Part shown: positions 1 through 7,336 of the stretch, in pieces | Numbering within the stretch: the stretch's first letter is position 1 | Layout of the letters: every line of letters begins with the position of its first letter | NCBI GenBank assembly: GCA_008086245.1 | Contig: VSIX01000138.1 | Coordinates: 1-15,046, forward strand | DNA: 15,046 bases | Direction: 5' to 3' | Origin: Candidatus Mcinerneyibacterium aminivorans | Lineage (GTDB): Bacteria; Macinerneyibacteriota; Macinerneyibacteria; Macinerneyibacteriales; Macinerneyibacteriaceae | Notes under the pieces: model-generated | Told to the model about the DNA's origin: nothing | The model's database searches: none | What the model saw: only the letters and a program-made list of their open reading frames with translations | Position numbers and translations under genes: made by a program

Positions 1-442
1 AAAAAAAACAGTCGCTGACCTCTTACATTGATTAAATTAAGAATGATAATTAACAAAAATATTTTATTATTCTATTGAGAATGTTTAATAATACAAAAGA
101 GCTAGTAAAATATAAAATTAACAAAAAAATAAATACCATTGTTAGGTTTAGAGTAGTGGATTTATTTAACAGGAATTTTTGCTTTCTTGTTATAAATCAA
201 AATAGAGTCCTGTGAACAAAAGCAATTTAAAATGACAATTAAAAATAAAAAAGATTCTGGAATAAATTTCAGTTAAGTTATTTTATTGTCATGCCAGTAT
301 AAGAGATAAATGATCTGGGGAGGAGTATCCCTATCACCAGGCTATTTGTAAAATATTAATTATAAATTTGTCTGATTTATATATTTAAAGCTGGTGAATA
401 TATAATATCTTTTTTAAAATAGTGAGGCTTTGAATTATAATC
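1..442. other. Non-coding AT-rich leader region
   Basis: About 440 bases without a convincing reading frame on either strand. It contains mostly A/T-rich sequence, an imperfect hairpin (232-292), and a G-rich patch at 315-340 (CTGGGGAGG followed by ATCCCTATCACCAG) that can fold on itself. ACAGGA (170-175) and TCCTGT (208-213) form another short inverted pair. A CAG-CGA-CTG triplet followed by a T run on the minus strand lies at the very left edge, and is too weak to call a terminator. I see no tRNA, rRNA or known riboswitch signature. The region may carry the end of an upstream unit or a small RNA, but neither is demonstrated. Confidence 0.6.
232..292. repeat. Imperfect long hairpin (inverted repeat)
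   Basis: ATGACAAT (232-239) is mirrored exactly by ATTGTCAT (285-292). Pairing continues inward with small mismatches through the A/T tracts. At the tip, CTGGAA and TTTCAG around a TAAA loop form a second short stem. The nested arrangement spans 61 bases and has no coding content. It could be part of a small RNA, a processing site or the remnant of a small element; nothing ties it to a known family. Confidence 0.4.
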
Positions 443-471
443 TTGAAAATTTACTAAAATAAATTTATAAT
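443..471 (+). promoter_or_regulatory. Sigma-70 type promoter for the barrel-lpt gene train
   Basis: TTGAAA (443-448) and TATAAT (466-471) are separated by exactly 17 bases. The -10 is perfect and the -35 has four of six consensus bases. Transcription would begin near 478, just before the AGGAGG ribosome binding site (483-488) of the gene at 498, giving a leader of about 20 bases. The same hexamers and spacing recur before ptsH. Confidence 0.6.
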
Positions 472-497
472 TGCTTTAAAAGAGGAGGATTTAAATT

Positions 498-1121
498 ATG
501 AAAAAAACTATCTTTTTATTTTTGCTTATTTTTGTTTTTAGTACGGTTGCTTTTTCCACTTCTAATTCCTTCAGTTTTAAAGTTGGTTATTACATGCCTT
601 CAGAGTTAAAATCGGGGGTAGTCTGGGGAGCGGATTATGGATATGTCATAGATGAAAATGTTTCTCTTTTAATCGGGGGGGACCTGTACTATAGAAATAT
701 AAGAAATATTACCAAAACGGGAGAAATAGAGGATATGGGAATTAAGCAGGAAGAATTCCAGGAATTAAGTGAATGGACCGGCTATCACATCCCTATAACA
801 GGCAAGTTTAAAATAAAATTTCCAATGCAGGGGTATAGATTTAAACCTTATGGTATTGGAGGAGTAGGATTTGGATTAACCCATGTTTCCTTTGAAGGAA
901 CAGATATTTCTAACGAAAATCAAAAAGACTCCCTGACATATACCGGGTTTGTCTGGCAGCTTGGCGGGGGAATTTTGTACAGAATAGGTTCAAAATCAAA
1001 TTTAATTATAGAGATTATTTATAATAGAGCTAATTTTGAAAAGGAAAATGAAAATTACTTTACAACTCTTGATTCTTCAGGATTGATGCTGCGTGCCGGA
1101 ATAAATGTATTAATGTTTTAG
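498..1121 (+). CDS. Outer-membrane beta-barrel protein
   Basis: A 207-residue exported protein of unknown specific role, probably a small outer-membrane barrel. Residues 1 to about 20 form a signal peptide (two lysines, a hydrophobic stretch, then AFSTS). The rest alternates short amphipathic strands rich in Gly, Tyr and aromatic residues with polar loops, as in the broad OmpW/Opa-like small-barrel class. The C-terminal strand ends LRAGINVLMF; a final Phe is the usual outer-membrane insertion signal. The ATG at 498 is preceded by AGGAGG with nine bases of spacing. It is the first gene after the promoter and lies 18 bases before lptC, so it may be made together with the LPS export machine. I cannot name a substrate. 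The barrel topology is inferred from pattern only. Confidence 0.65.
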   Translation: MKKTIFLFLLIFVFSTVAFSTSNSFSFKVGYYMPSELKSGVVWGADYGYVIDENVSLLIGGDLYYRNIRNITKTGEIEDMGIKQEEFQELSEWTGYHIPITGKFKIKFPMQGYRFKPYGIGGVGFGLTHVSFEGTDISNENQKDSLTYTGFVWQLGGGILYRIGSKSNLIIEIIYNRANFEKENENYFTTLDSSGLMLRAGINVLMF

Positions 1122-1139
1122 AAAGGAATAAAATATTAA

Positions 1140-1655
1140 ATGAAAAGAATTTTGTTTATATTTGCTATGATAGTTTTATTAGTTCCTTCATGTAAAAAAG
1201 AAGCTGAACAGAAACAGGAGGCTCCCGAACCGGGTCAGTTATTTGAAAAGGGAATGGAAATACAGGCTACCAAACAGGGAAGGCTTGAATGGAAAATGCA
1301 GGTAAAAACTTTAACTCAAAAAGAAGAAGAGGTTAAAAAAGTACACGGGGAGGATGTTAAACTTTTTTTATATGATTCAGAGGAAAAATTAATGGTTGAA
1401 GTTGTTTCCGAAGAAGGAACGGCAAATTTGACAACCAATAATGTAGTTTTAAATGGGAATGTCAGGCTTGTGAATAAGCAAAATAAAACCAAACTATATA
1501 CCGATATTCTAAACTATAATTCTGAAAAAGAACAAATATATACAGAATCCACGGTTAAAATTGTTAAAGAAAATTCAGAAATTAATGGCAAAGGTATGGT
1601 AGCTGATTTAGCTATGAATGAAATAGTGATTAAAGAAACATATGGTAAAAAATAA
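1140..1655 (+). CDS. lptC: LPS export protein LptC, predicted lipoprotein form
   Basis: LptC links the LptB2FG ABC transporter to the periplasmic LptA bridge that carries lipopolysaccharide to the outer membrane. The protein has 171 residues, close to the family's usual 190. The C-terminal two thirds show the LptC/OstA-like jelly-roll pattern (GNVRLVNKQNKTKLYTDIL, then a second TDxVxI-like repeat and a G-x-G-M-x-A-D element). Enterobacterial LptC has a membrane anchor. Here residues 1-18 instead look like a lipoprotein signal ending VPSC, with Cys18 as the likely lipidated residue, followed by a charged linker. It overlaps lptA by 14 bases. AAAGGA at 1122-1127 is the likely ribosome binding site. 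The family call rests on motif style plus adjacency to lptA and lptB. Confidence 0.75.
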   Translation: MKRILFIFAMIVLLVPSCKKEAEQKQEAPEPGQLFEKGMEIQATKQGRLEWKMQVKTLTQKEEEVKKVHGEDVKLFLYDSEEKLMVEVVSEEGTANLTTNNVVLNGNVRLVNKQNKTKLYTDILNYNSEKEQIYTESTVKIVKENSEINGKGMVADLAMNEIVIKETYGKK

Positions 1656-2523
1656 TAAAATATTCCTATTTGTTTTTATTATACTTCTTTTGACCAAATT
1701 ATATTCTGTCGATCTTGAGGGAGATTGGAAATTATTAAACGCAGATAAAACCAAAGTCCAAATAAAAGAAAATGAAAATATTTATTATTTTGTTGGGAAT
1801 GTAAAAATAGAAAATAAAACAAACTTTTATTCTGCCGAAAAGATTATTTATACTCCCGGGAAAAACCTAATTGAGATGTTTGAGGAAGTTCTTATCAAGG
1901 AGGAAGGGGCTGAAATAGCATCTAAATCAGCAAGTTTTGACACCAAAAAAGAAATTTTAAAAAGTGAAGGATTAAAAAGAATTTTACAAAAAGATCTTTC
2001 ACTCAAAGGAAAAAGATCAATTTATGATTTAAAAAACTCTATTCTGGAAATAGAAGAAAATGTTTTTTTTGAAAGTAAGGATTATTTTGGGCTGGCTGAT
2101 AAGTTAATATATAATATAATCGATAAAAGAGTTAGGTTGTTTGGGTTGCCCTATATAGGATTTGAAAATAATTTTCTTGGAGGAGATGAAATATTAATTA
2201 AATTTAAAAATGACCAGCTTGATGAAATAACAGTAAATAATCATGGAGATTTATACTGGAGCAGAGGAGAGGATAAAATAGAGATTAACAGTGATTACAT
2301 AAGAATATTATTCAAAGAAAACAATAAGATAGATGAAGCTATACTGGAGGGCGATGTGAGGGGATATATAAAAAAAGAAGGTGAGAAGAACACAATAAAC
2401 GGCCATTTGATGAAGGTTAATTTTATTGACGATAACATAAATGATGTTATTATTAAAGGAAGGGTTGAAGGAATATACTTTTTTAAGGAAAGCGAAAAGA
2501 AAGAGGATGATGACGCAGAATAA
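1642..2523 (+). CDS. lptA: LPS transport periplasmic bridge protein, LptA/OstA-like
   Basis: A 293-residue protein that probably forms the periplasmic beta-jelly-roll bridge passing LPS from LptC to the outer-membrane LptD. An N-terminal signal sequence (roughly residues 1-22) is followed by repeated short strands of the OstA type, for example YYFVGNVKIENK, SAEKIIYTPGKNLIEM and a later ILEGDVRGYI. E. coli LptA has 185 residues, so this one is much longer and may hold two OstA-like segments. It ends in a very acidic tail (KKEDDDAE). The ATG lies inside the end of lptC with only a weak ribosome binding site, so translation is probably coupled. The assignment relies on strand pattern and on its place between lptC and lptB. 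A separate OstA-family protein of related function is possible. Confidence 0.7.
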   Translation: MVKNNKIFLFVFIILLLTKLYSVDLEGDWKLLNADKTKVQIKENENIYYFVGNVKIENKTNFYSAEKIIYTPGKNLIEMFEEVLIKEEGAEIASKSASFDTKKEILKSEGLKRILQKDLSLKGKRSIYDLKNSILEIEENVFFESKDYFGLADKLIYNIIDKRVRLFGLPYIGFENNFLGGDEILIKFKNDQLDEITVNNHGDLYWSRGEDKIEINSDYIRILFKENNKIDEAILEGDVRGYIKKEGEKNTINGHLMKVNFIDDNINDVIIKGRVEGIYFFKESEKKEDDDAE

Positions 2524-3244
2524 AAAAGCATTAAAGGCTATCAATTTAAGAAAAATATATAATAAAAGAACTGTGGTTGCTGATGTGAGTATCGAGGTAA
2601 AGAAGGGAGAAGTCGTGGGGCTTCTTGGTCCCAATGGAGCGGGAAAGACCACATCCTTTTATATGATAGTTGGGATAATAAAGCCTAATGGAGGAAGTAT
2701 TTTTCTCAATGATGAAAATATAACTGATTATCCTATGTATAAAAGATGCAGAAAAGGGATCAGCTATCTCCCACAGGAGCCGTCCATTTTTCGTGATATG
2801 ACTGTTGAAGAAAATCTAAAAGCTATTCTTGAAAATATGTATGATGATGAAAATAAAATAAAAAAAGAGAAAGATAAATTGCTTGAGTTGTTCAAGATTG
2901 ATCATGTAAAAGAGAATAAGGGGTATTCGCTGTCTGGTGGAGAAAGAAGACGGGTTGAGATAGCAAGGGCTTTAATTACTAAACCCTCGTTTCTTCTACT
3001 TGATGAACCTTTTGCAGGTATAGATCCAATTGCGGTAAATGATATTCAGGAAATGGTTAGAGATCTCAAAAAGATGGATCTGGGTATTTTGATAACCGAC
3101 CACAATGTAAGGGAGACTCTTAAAATAACTGATAGATCATATATAATGAGTGAGGGAAAAATCCTTGTAAACGGTACTCCTGATAAATTAATTAAAAACA
3201 AAGTGGCAAAAAAGGTATATTTGGGAGAGAAATTTAAATTATGA
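2507..3244 (+). CDS. lptB: LPS export ABC transporter ATP-binding protein LptB
   Basis: The cytoplasmic ATPase that drives LPS extraction by LptFG. With the start at 2507 it has 245 residues, matching the family's 240-245. Walker A GPNGAGKTT is at about residues 41-49, the Q-loop region is YLPQEPSIF, the signature LSGGERRRVEIARA begins near 142, Walker B LLLDEP has the Asp/Glu pair at 166-167, and the H-loop is ITDHN. The FAGIDPIAV stretch after Walker B is characteristic of LptB. An in-frame ATG at 2441 would add 22 residues of atypical sequence, so I prefer 2507 or the adjacent ATG at 2510. The gene overlaps lptA by 14-17 bases and its last four bases are the first four of rpoN (ATGA). No lptF, lptG or lptD is in the window. 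Confidence 0.93.
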   Translation: MMTQNKKALKAINLRKIYNKRTVVADVSIEVKKGEVVGLLGPNGAGKTTSFYMIVGIIKPNGGSIFLNDENITDYPMYKRCRKGISYLPQEPSIFRDMTVEENLKAILENMYDDENKIKKEKDKLLELFKIDHVKENKGYSLSGGERRRVEIARALITKPSFLLLDEPFAGIDPIAVNDIQEMVRDLKKMDLGILITDHNVRETLKITDRSYIMSEGKILVNGTPDKLIKNKVAKKVYLGEKFKL

Positions 3245-4581
3245 ACAATGAAATAAGATTAGAGACTAATTTAACTCAAAAATTGTCATTAAGTCAAAAA
3301 ATTAGCTTAAATATATTGGTTAAAAACGAACTTCAGTTAAGGCAGTACCTTCACAGCGAAATGGAAGTAAACCCATTTTTGGAGCTTGGGACAGAAAGAG
3401 AAGTCCAGGAAACAGAAGAAAGTGAGGAACTTGAAGAAATTCTTGAAGAATACGAGGGTTCCGGTAATTTATCCGGAAAGAGCCAGATTAAAAAAAATGA
3501 TAATAGCTTTTTAGTTGAAAATTATACCGGTCCGGATAACTGGAGAAGCAATTTGCTTGAAGAGATTAAATTATCTAAGTTTGCTAAAAAAGAGAAAAAG
3601 ATACTGGAGGACATCCTCTATAGTATAAACGAGGAAGGTTTTCTTGAAGAAGAAAAGTCTATTCAGGAGGAAAATGATTTATCTAAAGATGAGTTTGTTG
3701 ATTATCTCGAAGACTTTTTGTTTTTGTCGGACGGTATAGGAGCAAGAAATCTGGCTGAAAGTTATAAGTGGCAGCTTAAATCCAAAGGTGTTGAAATTAA
3801 ACAACTTTTGGAAATAGTTACTAATTATGCAGAAGATATAAAAAATGGTCGTCTTGATAAAGTACTTAAAAAAGAAAATATAGAGAAAGATAAATATGAG
3901 TATTATAAATCTTTATTGAAATCTCTTTCTAACAAACCGGGATATGCTCTGGAAGATGATAGTATCGAATATATACAGCCCGATGTGATTATAAAAAGAA
4001 CTAAAGATAATGATTTTCGGATAGAAGTTAGTGATAAATACAACACTTTTTTTTCTGTAAATAAAAGGTACCTTAATATTATGAAGAAAAAAGATAAATT
4101 AAAAAAAAGTGAAAAAAATTTTTTGAAGAAATATTATAAAAGATATAAATATATCAAACAATCCCTGGAAAGCAGGAGAGAAACATTAAAAAAGCTGGCA
4201 AAATATTTGCTGGAATATCAGAAGAGTTTTTTTGAAAAAGGACCAAAATACTTAAAACCACTTACGAGAACCAAGGTGGCAGAAGATCTCGAATACCACC
4301 CATCTACTATAGCCAGAACAGTGCAGAATAAGTATGTACAAACAGATTTCGGCATTTTTCCTATGGCAATATTTTTCCCAAAATCTGCAAATGAAAAATC
4401 AAGAATTCTTATCTATCTAACGATTAAAAATATAGTTGATAATGAAGACAAGAAGAACCCCTATTCGGATTCTCAAATATCAGAAGAGTTACAAAATAAG
4501 GGTATTGATATTAAAAGAAGAACTGTATCCAAGTATAGAAAAAAAATTGGTATACCATCAAGGAGGGAGAGAAAAATATGA
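3241..4581 (+). CDS. rpoN: RNA polymerase sigma-54 factor
   Basis: Sigma-54 directs RNA polymerase to -24/-12 promoters and needs AAA+ activator proteins to open DNA. The product has 446 residues (E. coli 477). Region I is recognisable at the N-terminus (QKLSLSQKI with LHSEMEVNPFLEL), followed by an acidic region II. The core-binding region occupies the middle. The helix-turn-helix lies near residues 341-370 (LTRTKVAEDLEYHPSTIART). The RpoN box is at 425-433 as KRRTVSKYR, close to the ARRTVAKYR consensus. It is coupled to lptB and lpdA by ATGA overlaps on both sides. The lptB-rpoN linkage is classic in proteobacteria. I saw no convincing -24/-12 promoter in the intergenic stretches, and no activator gene in the window. 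Confidence 0.95.
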   Translation: MNNEIRLETNLTQKLSLSQKISLNILVKNELQLRQYLHSEMEVNPFLELGTEREVQETEESEELEEILEEYEGSGNLSGKSQIKKNDNSFLVENYTGPDNWRSNLLEEIKLSKFAKKEKKILEDILYSINEEGFLEEEKSIQEENDLSKDEFVDYLEDFLFLSDGIGARNLAESYKWQLKSKGVEIKQLLEIVTNYAEDIKNGRLDKVLKKENIEKDKYEYYKSLLKSLSNKPGYALEDDSIEYIQPDVIIKRTKDNDFRIEVSDKYNTFFSVNKRYLNIMKKKDKLKKSEKNFLKKYYKRYKYIKQSLESRRETLKKLAKYLLEYQKSFFEKGPKYLKPLTRTKVAEDLEYHPSTIARTVQNKYVQTDFGIFPMAIFFPKSANEKSRILIYLTIKNIVDNEDKKNPYSDSQISEELQNKGIDIKRRTVSKYRKKIGIPSRRERKI

Positions 4582-5912
4582 AGGATGTTATAATTTTAGG
4601 TGGAGGCCCTGGCGGATATGTTGCTGCAATTAGAGCAGCTCAGCTTGGTTTAGATGTGACTGTAATTGAAAAGAACAAGCTAGGGGGAACATGTTTGAAT
4701 GTAGGGTGCATTCCTACAAAAACCTATGTTGCAAGCTCTAATCTTATGGAAAAGATAAAAAAAGCAAAAAAATTCGGAATTAAAAACACCTCTAATCCAG
4801 AGATAGATTTTGAAGCTCTTGTTAAAAGAAAAAATAGAGTTGTTAATAGAATGGTCAAAGGGATAGAATTTATTTTTAATAGAAGAAATATCGAATTTGT
4901 TAACCAAAAAGGGTTTATAGTTGATAGAAATACTGTTAGGGTTGGGGATGAAAAATTAAAGGCAAAAAATATTATAATTGCAACCGGTTCGCAGCCTATA
5001 ATTCCCAAATCATTTTATTCAAAAGATTTTACAATTGATAGTTCACAGGCCCTGGATTTGAAAAAAAAGATTGAAAGTGTAATAATAGTAGGAGCAGGTG
5101 TTGTTGGCTGTGAGTTTGCAAGTATTTGGGCAGATTTTGGTGTGGAAGTGAATCTTGTGGAAATGGAAGATACTATACTGCCCTTTATTGGAAAAGATAT
5201 AACCAAAAGAATGGAGAAACTTTTAAAAAGAAAAGGTGTCAAATTGTTTACGGGTAGAAAAGTAGATAGGGTTGAGGGGAAAAAGGTTATACTTGATAAT
5301 AAAAAAATCCTTTCAGCTGAAAAAATGCTTCTCTCTATTGGAAGAAGACCCGTGCTCGATAATATAGGAATTGAAAATGTTGATGTTAATATCGATGATG
5401 ATGGCTTTGTTCAAGTAGATGAAAGAATGAGAGCAGCAGATAATATTTATGCAATAGGTGACATTGTTTCTTCTCCCCAGCTTGCTCATGTTGCTTCAAA
5501 AGAGGGGATGGTAGCTGTTGAAAATATTAGCGGAAAAACTAAAACCCTAGATTATAGTAGTATTCCCTGGACAATCTTTACAAATCCCGAAATTGCATAT
5601 GTTGGAAAAGATGAAAAAGAAATGGATAATCCAGTTATAGGGAAATTTCCGTTTAGGGCTAACGGTAAAGCACTGGGGGCAGATGAGGCCGAAGGCTTTG
5701 TCAAAATTGTGGCAGATGAAAATAATAAAGTTGCAGGTATGAAAATAATTGGTCCTCATGCCTCTGATTTAATTCATGAGGGAGCCCTGGCCATAAAAAA
5801 TGGACTGAGTCTTGAGGATGTAGCAGATACAGTACACGCACATCCCACACTTGGAGAAAGTGTGATGGAAGCAGCTGAAAAAGCGCTTGGAAAGGCTGTT
5901 CATATTGTTTAA
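4578..5912 (+). CDS. lpdA: Dihydrolipoyl dehydrogenase (E3 / glycine cleavage L-protein)
   Basis: An FAD flavoenzyme that reoxidises the dihydrolipoyl arm of 2-oxoacid dehydrogenases or of the glycine cleavage H-protein, passing electrons to NAD. It has 444 residues, slightly shorter than the usual 460-475. Visible features are the FAD motif GGGPGG (8-13), the redox disulfide GGTCLNVGCIPTK with Cys39 and Cys44, the NAD-binding motif VGAGVVGCEFA, the FAD motif YAIGD, and the catalytic dyad His422/Glu427 within HAHPTLGE. AGGAGGGAG (4561-4569) precedes the ATG, which overlaps the rpoN stop. The neighbour lipA makes lipoate, the cofactor this enzyme acts on. No E1, E2 or gcv genes are present, so the partner complex cannot be told from here. 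Confidence 0.93.
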   Translation: MKDVIILGGGPGGYVAAIRAAQLGLDVTVIEKNKLGGTCLNVGCIPTKTYVASSNLMEKIKKAKKFGIKNTSNPEIDFEALVKRKNRVVNRMVKGIEFIFNRRNIEFVNQKGFIVDRNTVRVGDEKLKAKNIIIATGSQPIIPKSFYSKDFTIDSSQALDLKKKIESVIIVGAGVVGCEFASIWADFGVEVNLVEMEDTILPFIGKDITKRMEKLLKRKGVKLFTGRKVDRVEGKKVILDNKKILSAEKMLLSIGRRPVLDNIGIENVDVNIDDDGFVQVDERMRAADNIYAIGDIVSSPQLAHVASKEGMVAVENISGKTKTLDYSSIPWTIFTNPEIAYVGKDEKEMDNPVIGKFPFRANGKALGADEAEGFVKIVADENNKVAGMKIIGPHASDLIHEGALAIKNGLSLEDVADTVHAHPTLGESVMEAAEKALGKAVHIV

Positions 5913-6765
5913 AAATAAAAATATTCCAGAATGGTTTCTTGAAACATTAAAAGATAAAAGAAGTTCAACAGAGGTAGAAGATATTATCAGGAATCAAAAT
6001 CTAAATACAGTTTGTCAGCATGCTAGGTGTCCTAATAGGGGAGAATGCTTTTCAAAAGGCACAGCTACCTTTCTTTTGTTAGGTGATACATGTACAAGAA
6101 ATTGTGGTTTTTGTGCTATAAACAGCGGTGAGCCCGTAAAAAAAGACAATAGGGAACCCTATAATATTCTTGAAGCGATAAAAAAGATGAAGTTAAAATA
6201 TGTTGTATTAACTTCTGTTACCAGAGATGATTTAGAGCTAGAAGGAGCAGATATATTTGCAAAAACAGTTAAGTTAATAAAAGATTATGATGAGAATATA
6301 AAAGTAGAGGTTTTGACCCCTGATTTTAATAACAGAGATAAATTAATCGACATGGTTGTAAGCAGTAATCCAGATGTATATAATCACAATCTGGAAACTG
6401 TTGAGAAATATTATAGCAAAATAAGACCCCAGGCAGTTTATAAACGCTCTCTGGCTGTGTTGGAAAAGATAAAAAAGATTAATAATAAAATTGTAACTAA
6501 AAGTGGAATAATGGTGGGGCTTGGAGAAAAAAAAGAAGAAGTGAAAAAAGTAATAGATGATTTAATCGGTGTCAAATGTGATATTTTAACTATAGGGCAG
6601 TATATTCAACCTACGGATAAGAATTATCCTGTTAAGGAATATGTAACCCCCGAAACCTATAAAGGATATGAAATTTATGGTAAAAAAAGGGGAATAGATA
6701 TAATAGCAGGTCCACTTGTGAGAAGTTCATATATGGCTCATGAATATTATAAGAAAACTAAGTAA
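5905..6765 (+). CDS. lipA: Lipoyl synthase
   Basis: A radical-SAM enzyme that inserts two sulfurs into protein-bound octanoyl groups to make lipoyl cofactor. The auxiliary 4Fe-4S cluster ligands are C37-x4-C42-x5-C48 (CQHARCPNRGEC). The radical-SAM cluster ligands are C63-x3-C67-x2-C70 (CTRNCGFC). The C-terminal RSSY with the conserved cluster-ligating serine is present (GPLVRSSYMAHEYY). I chose the TTG at 5905 because GGAAAGG (5889-5895) lies nine bases upstream, giving 286 residues. A TTG at 5887 would add six residues but has a poorer binding site. Either start overlaps the end of lpdA. No lipB, lipM or lplA octanoyl or lipoyl transferase is in the window. Confidence 0.93.
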   Translation: MFKNKNIPEWFLETLKDKRSSTEVEDIIRNQNLNTVCQHARCPNRGECFSKGTATFLLLGDTCTRNCGFCAINSGEPVKKDNREPYNILEAIKKMKLKYVVLTSVTRDDLELEGADIFAKTVKLIKDYDENIKVEVLTPDFNNRDKLIDMVVSSNPDVYNHNLETVEKYYSKIRPQAVYKRSLAVLEKIKKINNKIVTKSGIMVGLGEKKEEVKKVIDDLIGVKCDILTIGQYIQPTDKNYPVKEYVTPETYKGYEIYGKKRGIDIIAGPLVRSSYMAHEYYKKTK

Positions 6766-6783
6766 GAAAGGAAAGGAGATAGT

Positions 6784-7335
6784 ATGAGTATTGATAATAT
6801 TGCAATAACAGGTAAAAACATACAGATAACTGATGCAATTAGGAATTATATACGAAGTGAAATTGAGGGGCTGGAAAAATATTATGAAAAAATAATTTCA
6901 GCACATGTTATATTAATTGTAGAAAAGGAAAGGAAAATTGCAGAGGTAACATTGCAGACAGCAGGAAGTACTCTCCATGTTGATGATGTATCTGATGATA
7001 TGTATAAATCTATGGATCAGGCGGTTGATCATTTAAAAAGAAAATTGAAAAAACTTAAAGAAAAAATGATAGATAAGAAGAGACATTTTGATAAAACTCA
7101 ATTTACAAGGGAATATATGGAAAAAAGAGATGAAGGTGTTCAAACAGAAGAAGGACATCATATTGTAATGGTTGATAGATATGTTAAAAAACCGATGACA
7201 GTTGAAGAGGCTGCTATGCAACTTGAGCTGGTTGATAATGATTTTTTGGTTTTTTATAATAACAATGCTGAAAGAGTGAATGTTATTTATCAAAGGAAGG
7301 ATGGGGATTTCGGTTTAATAGACCCTAAATTTTAA
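6784..7335 (+). CDS. hpf: Ribosome hibernation promoting factor, long form
   Basis: HPF binds the small ribosomal subunit in starvation or stationary phase. The long form dimerises 70S ribosomes into inactive 100S particles on its own. The protein has 183 residues. The N-terminal S30AE domain covers about residues 1-100 (ITGKNIQITDAIRNYI through MYKSMDQAVDHLKRKLKK). A linker leads to the C-terminal dimerisation domain at about 125-183 (VDRYVKKPMTVEEAAMQLE, then NVIYQRKDGDFGLIDPKF). AAAGGAG precedes the ATG with good spacing. In proteobacterial clusters a short hpf follows rpoN directly; here a long form follows lpdA-lipA. It lies one base before hprK. Confidence 0.95.
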   Translation: MSIDNIAITGKNIQITDAIRNYIRSEIEGLEKYYEKIISAHVILIVEKERKIAEVTLQTAGSTLHVDDVSDDMYKSMDQAVDHLKRKLKKLKEKMIDKKRHFDKTQFTREYMEKRDEGVQTEEGHHIVMVDRYVKKPMTVEEAAMQLELVDNDFLVFYNNNAERVNVIYQRKDGDFGLIDPKF

Positions 7336-7336
7336 T

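Noticed and set aside
271-342. Possible decayed 3' half of a 5S rRNA (AGTTAAG, then GGAGGAGTA and CCAGGC at about the right distance)
   Set aside because: The 5' half and the conserved GAGAGTAGG core do not match, and no 23S end is visible upstream. The matches are short enough to be chance.
2308-2652. Minus-strand open frame across the lptA-lptB junction
   Set aside because: Both strands cannot sensibly code here; lptA and lptB motifs are intact on the + strand and the minus product is a low-complexity Phe-rich sequence.
4436-4633. A + strand 65-codon frame across the rpoN-lpdA junction
   Set aside because: It overlaps the RpoN box in another frame and the FAD motif of lpdA, with no family resemblance.
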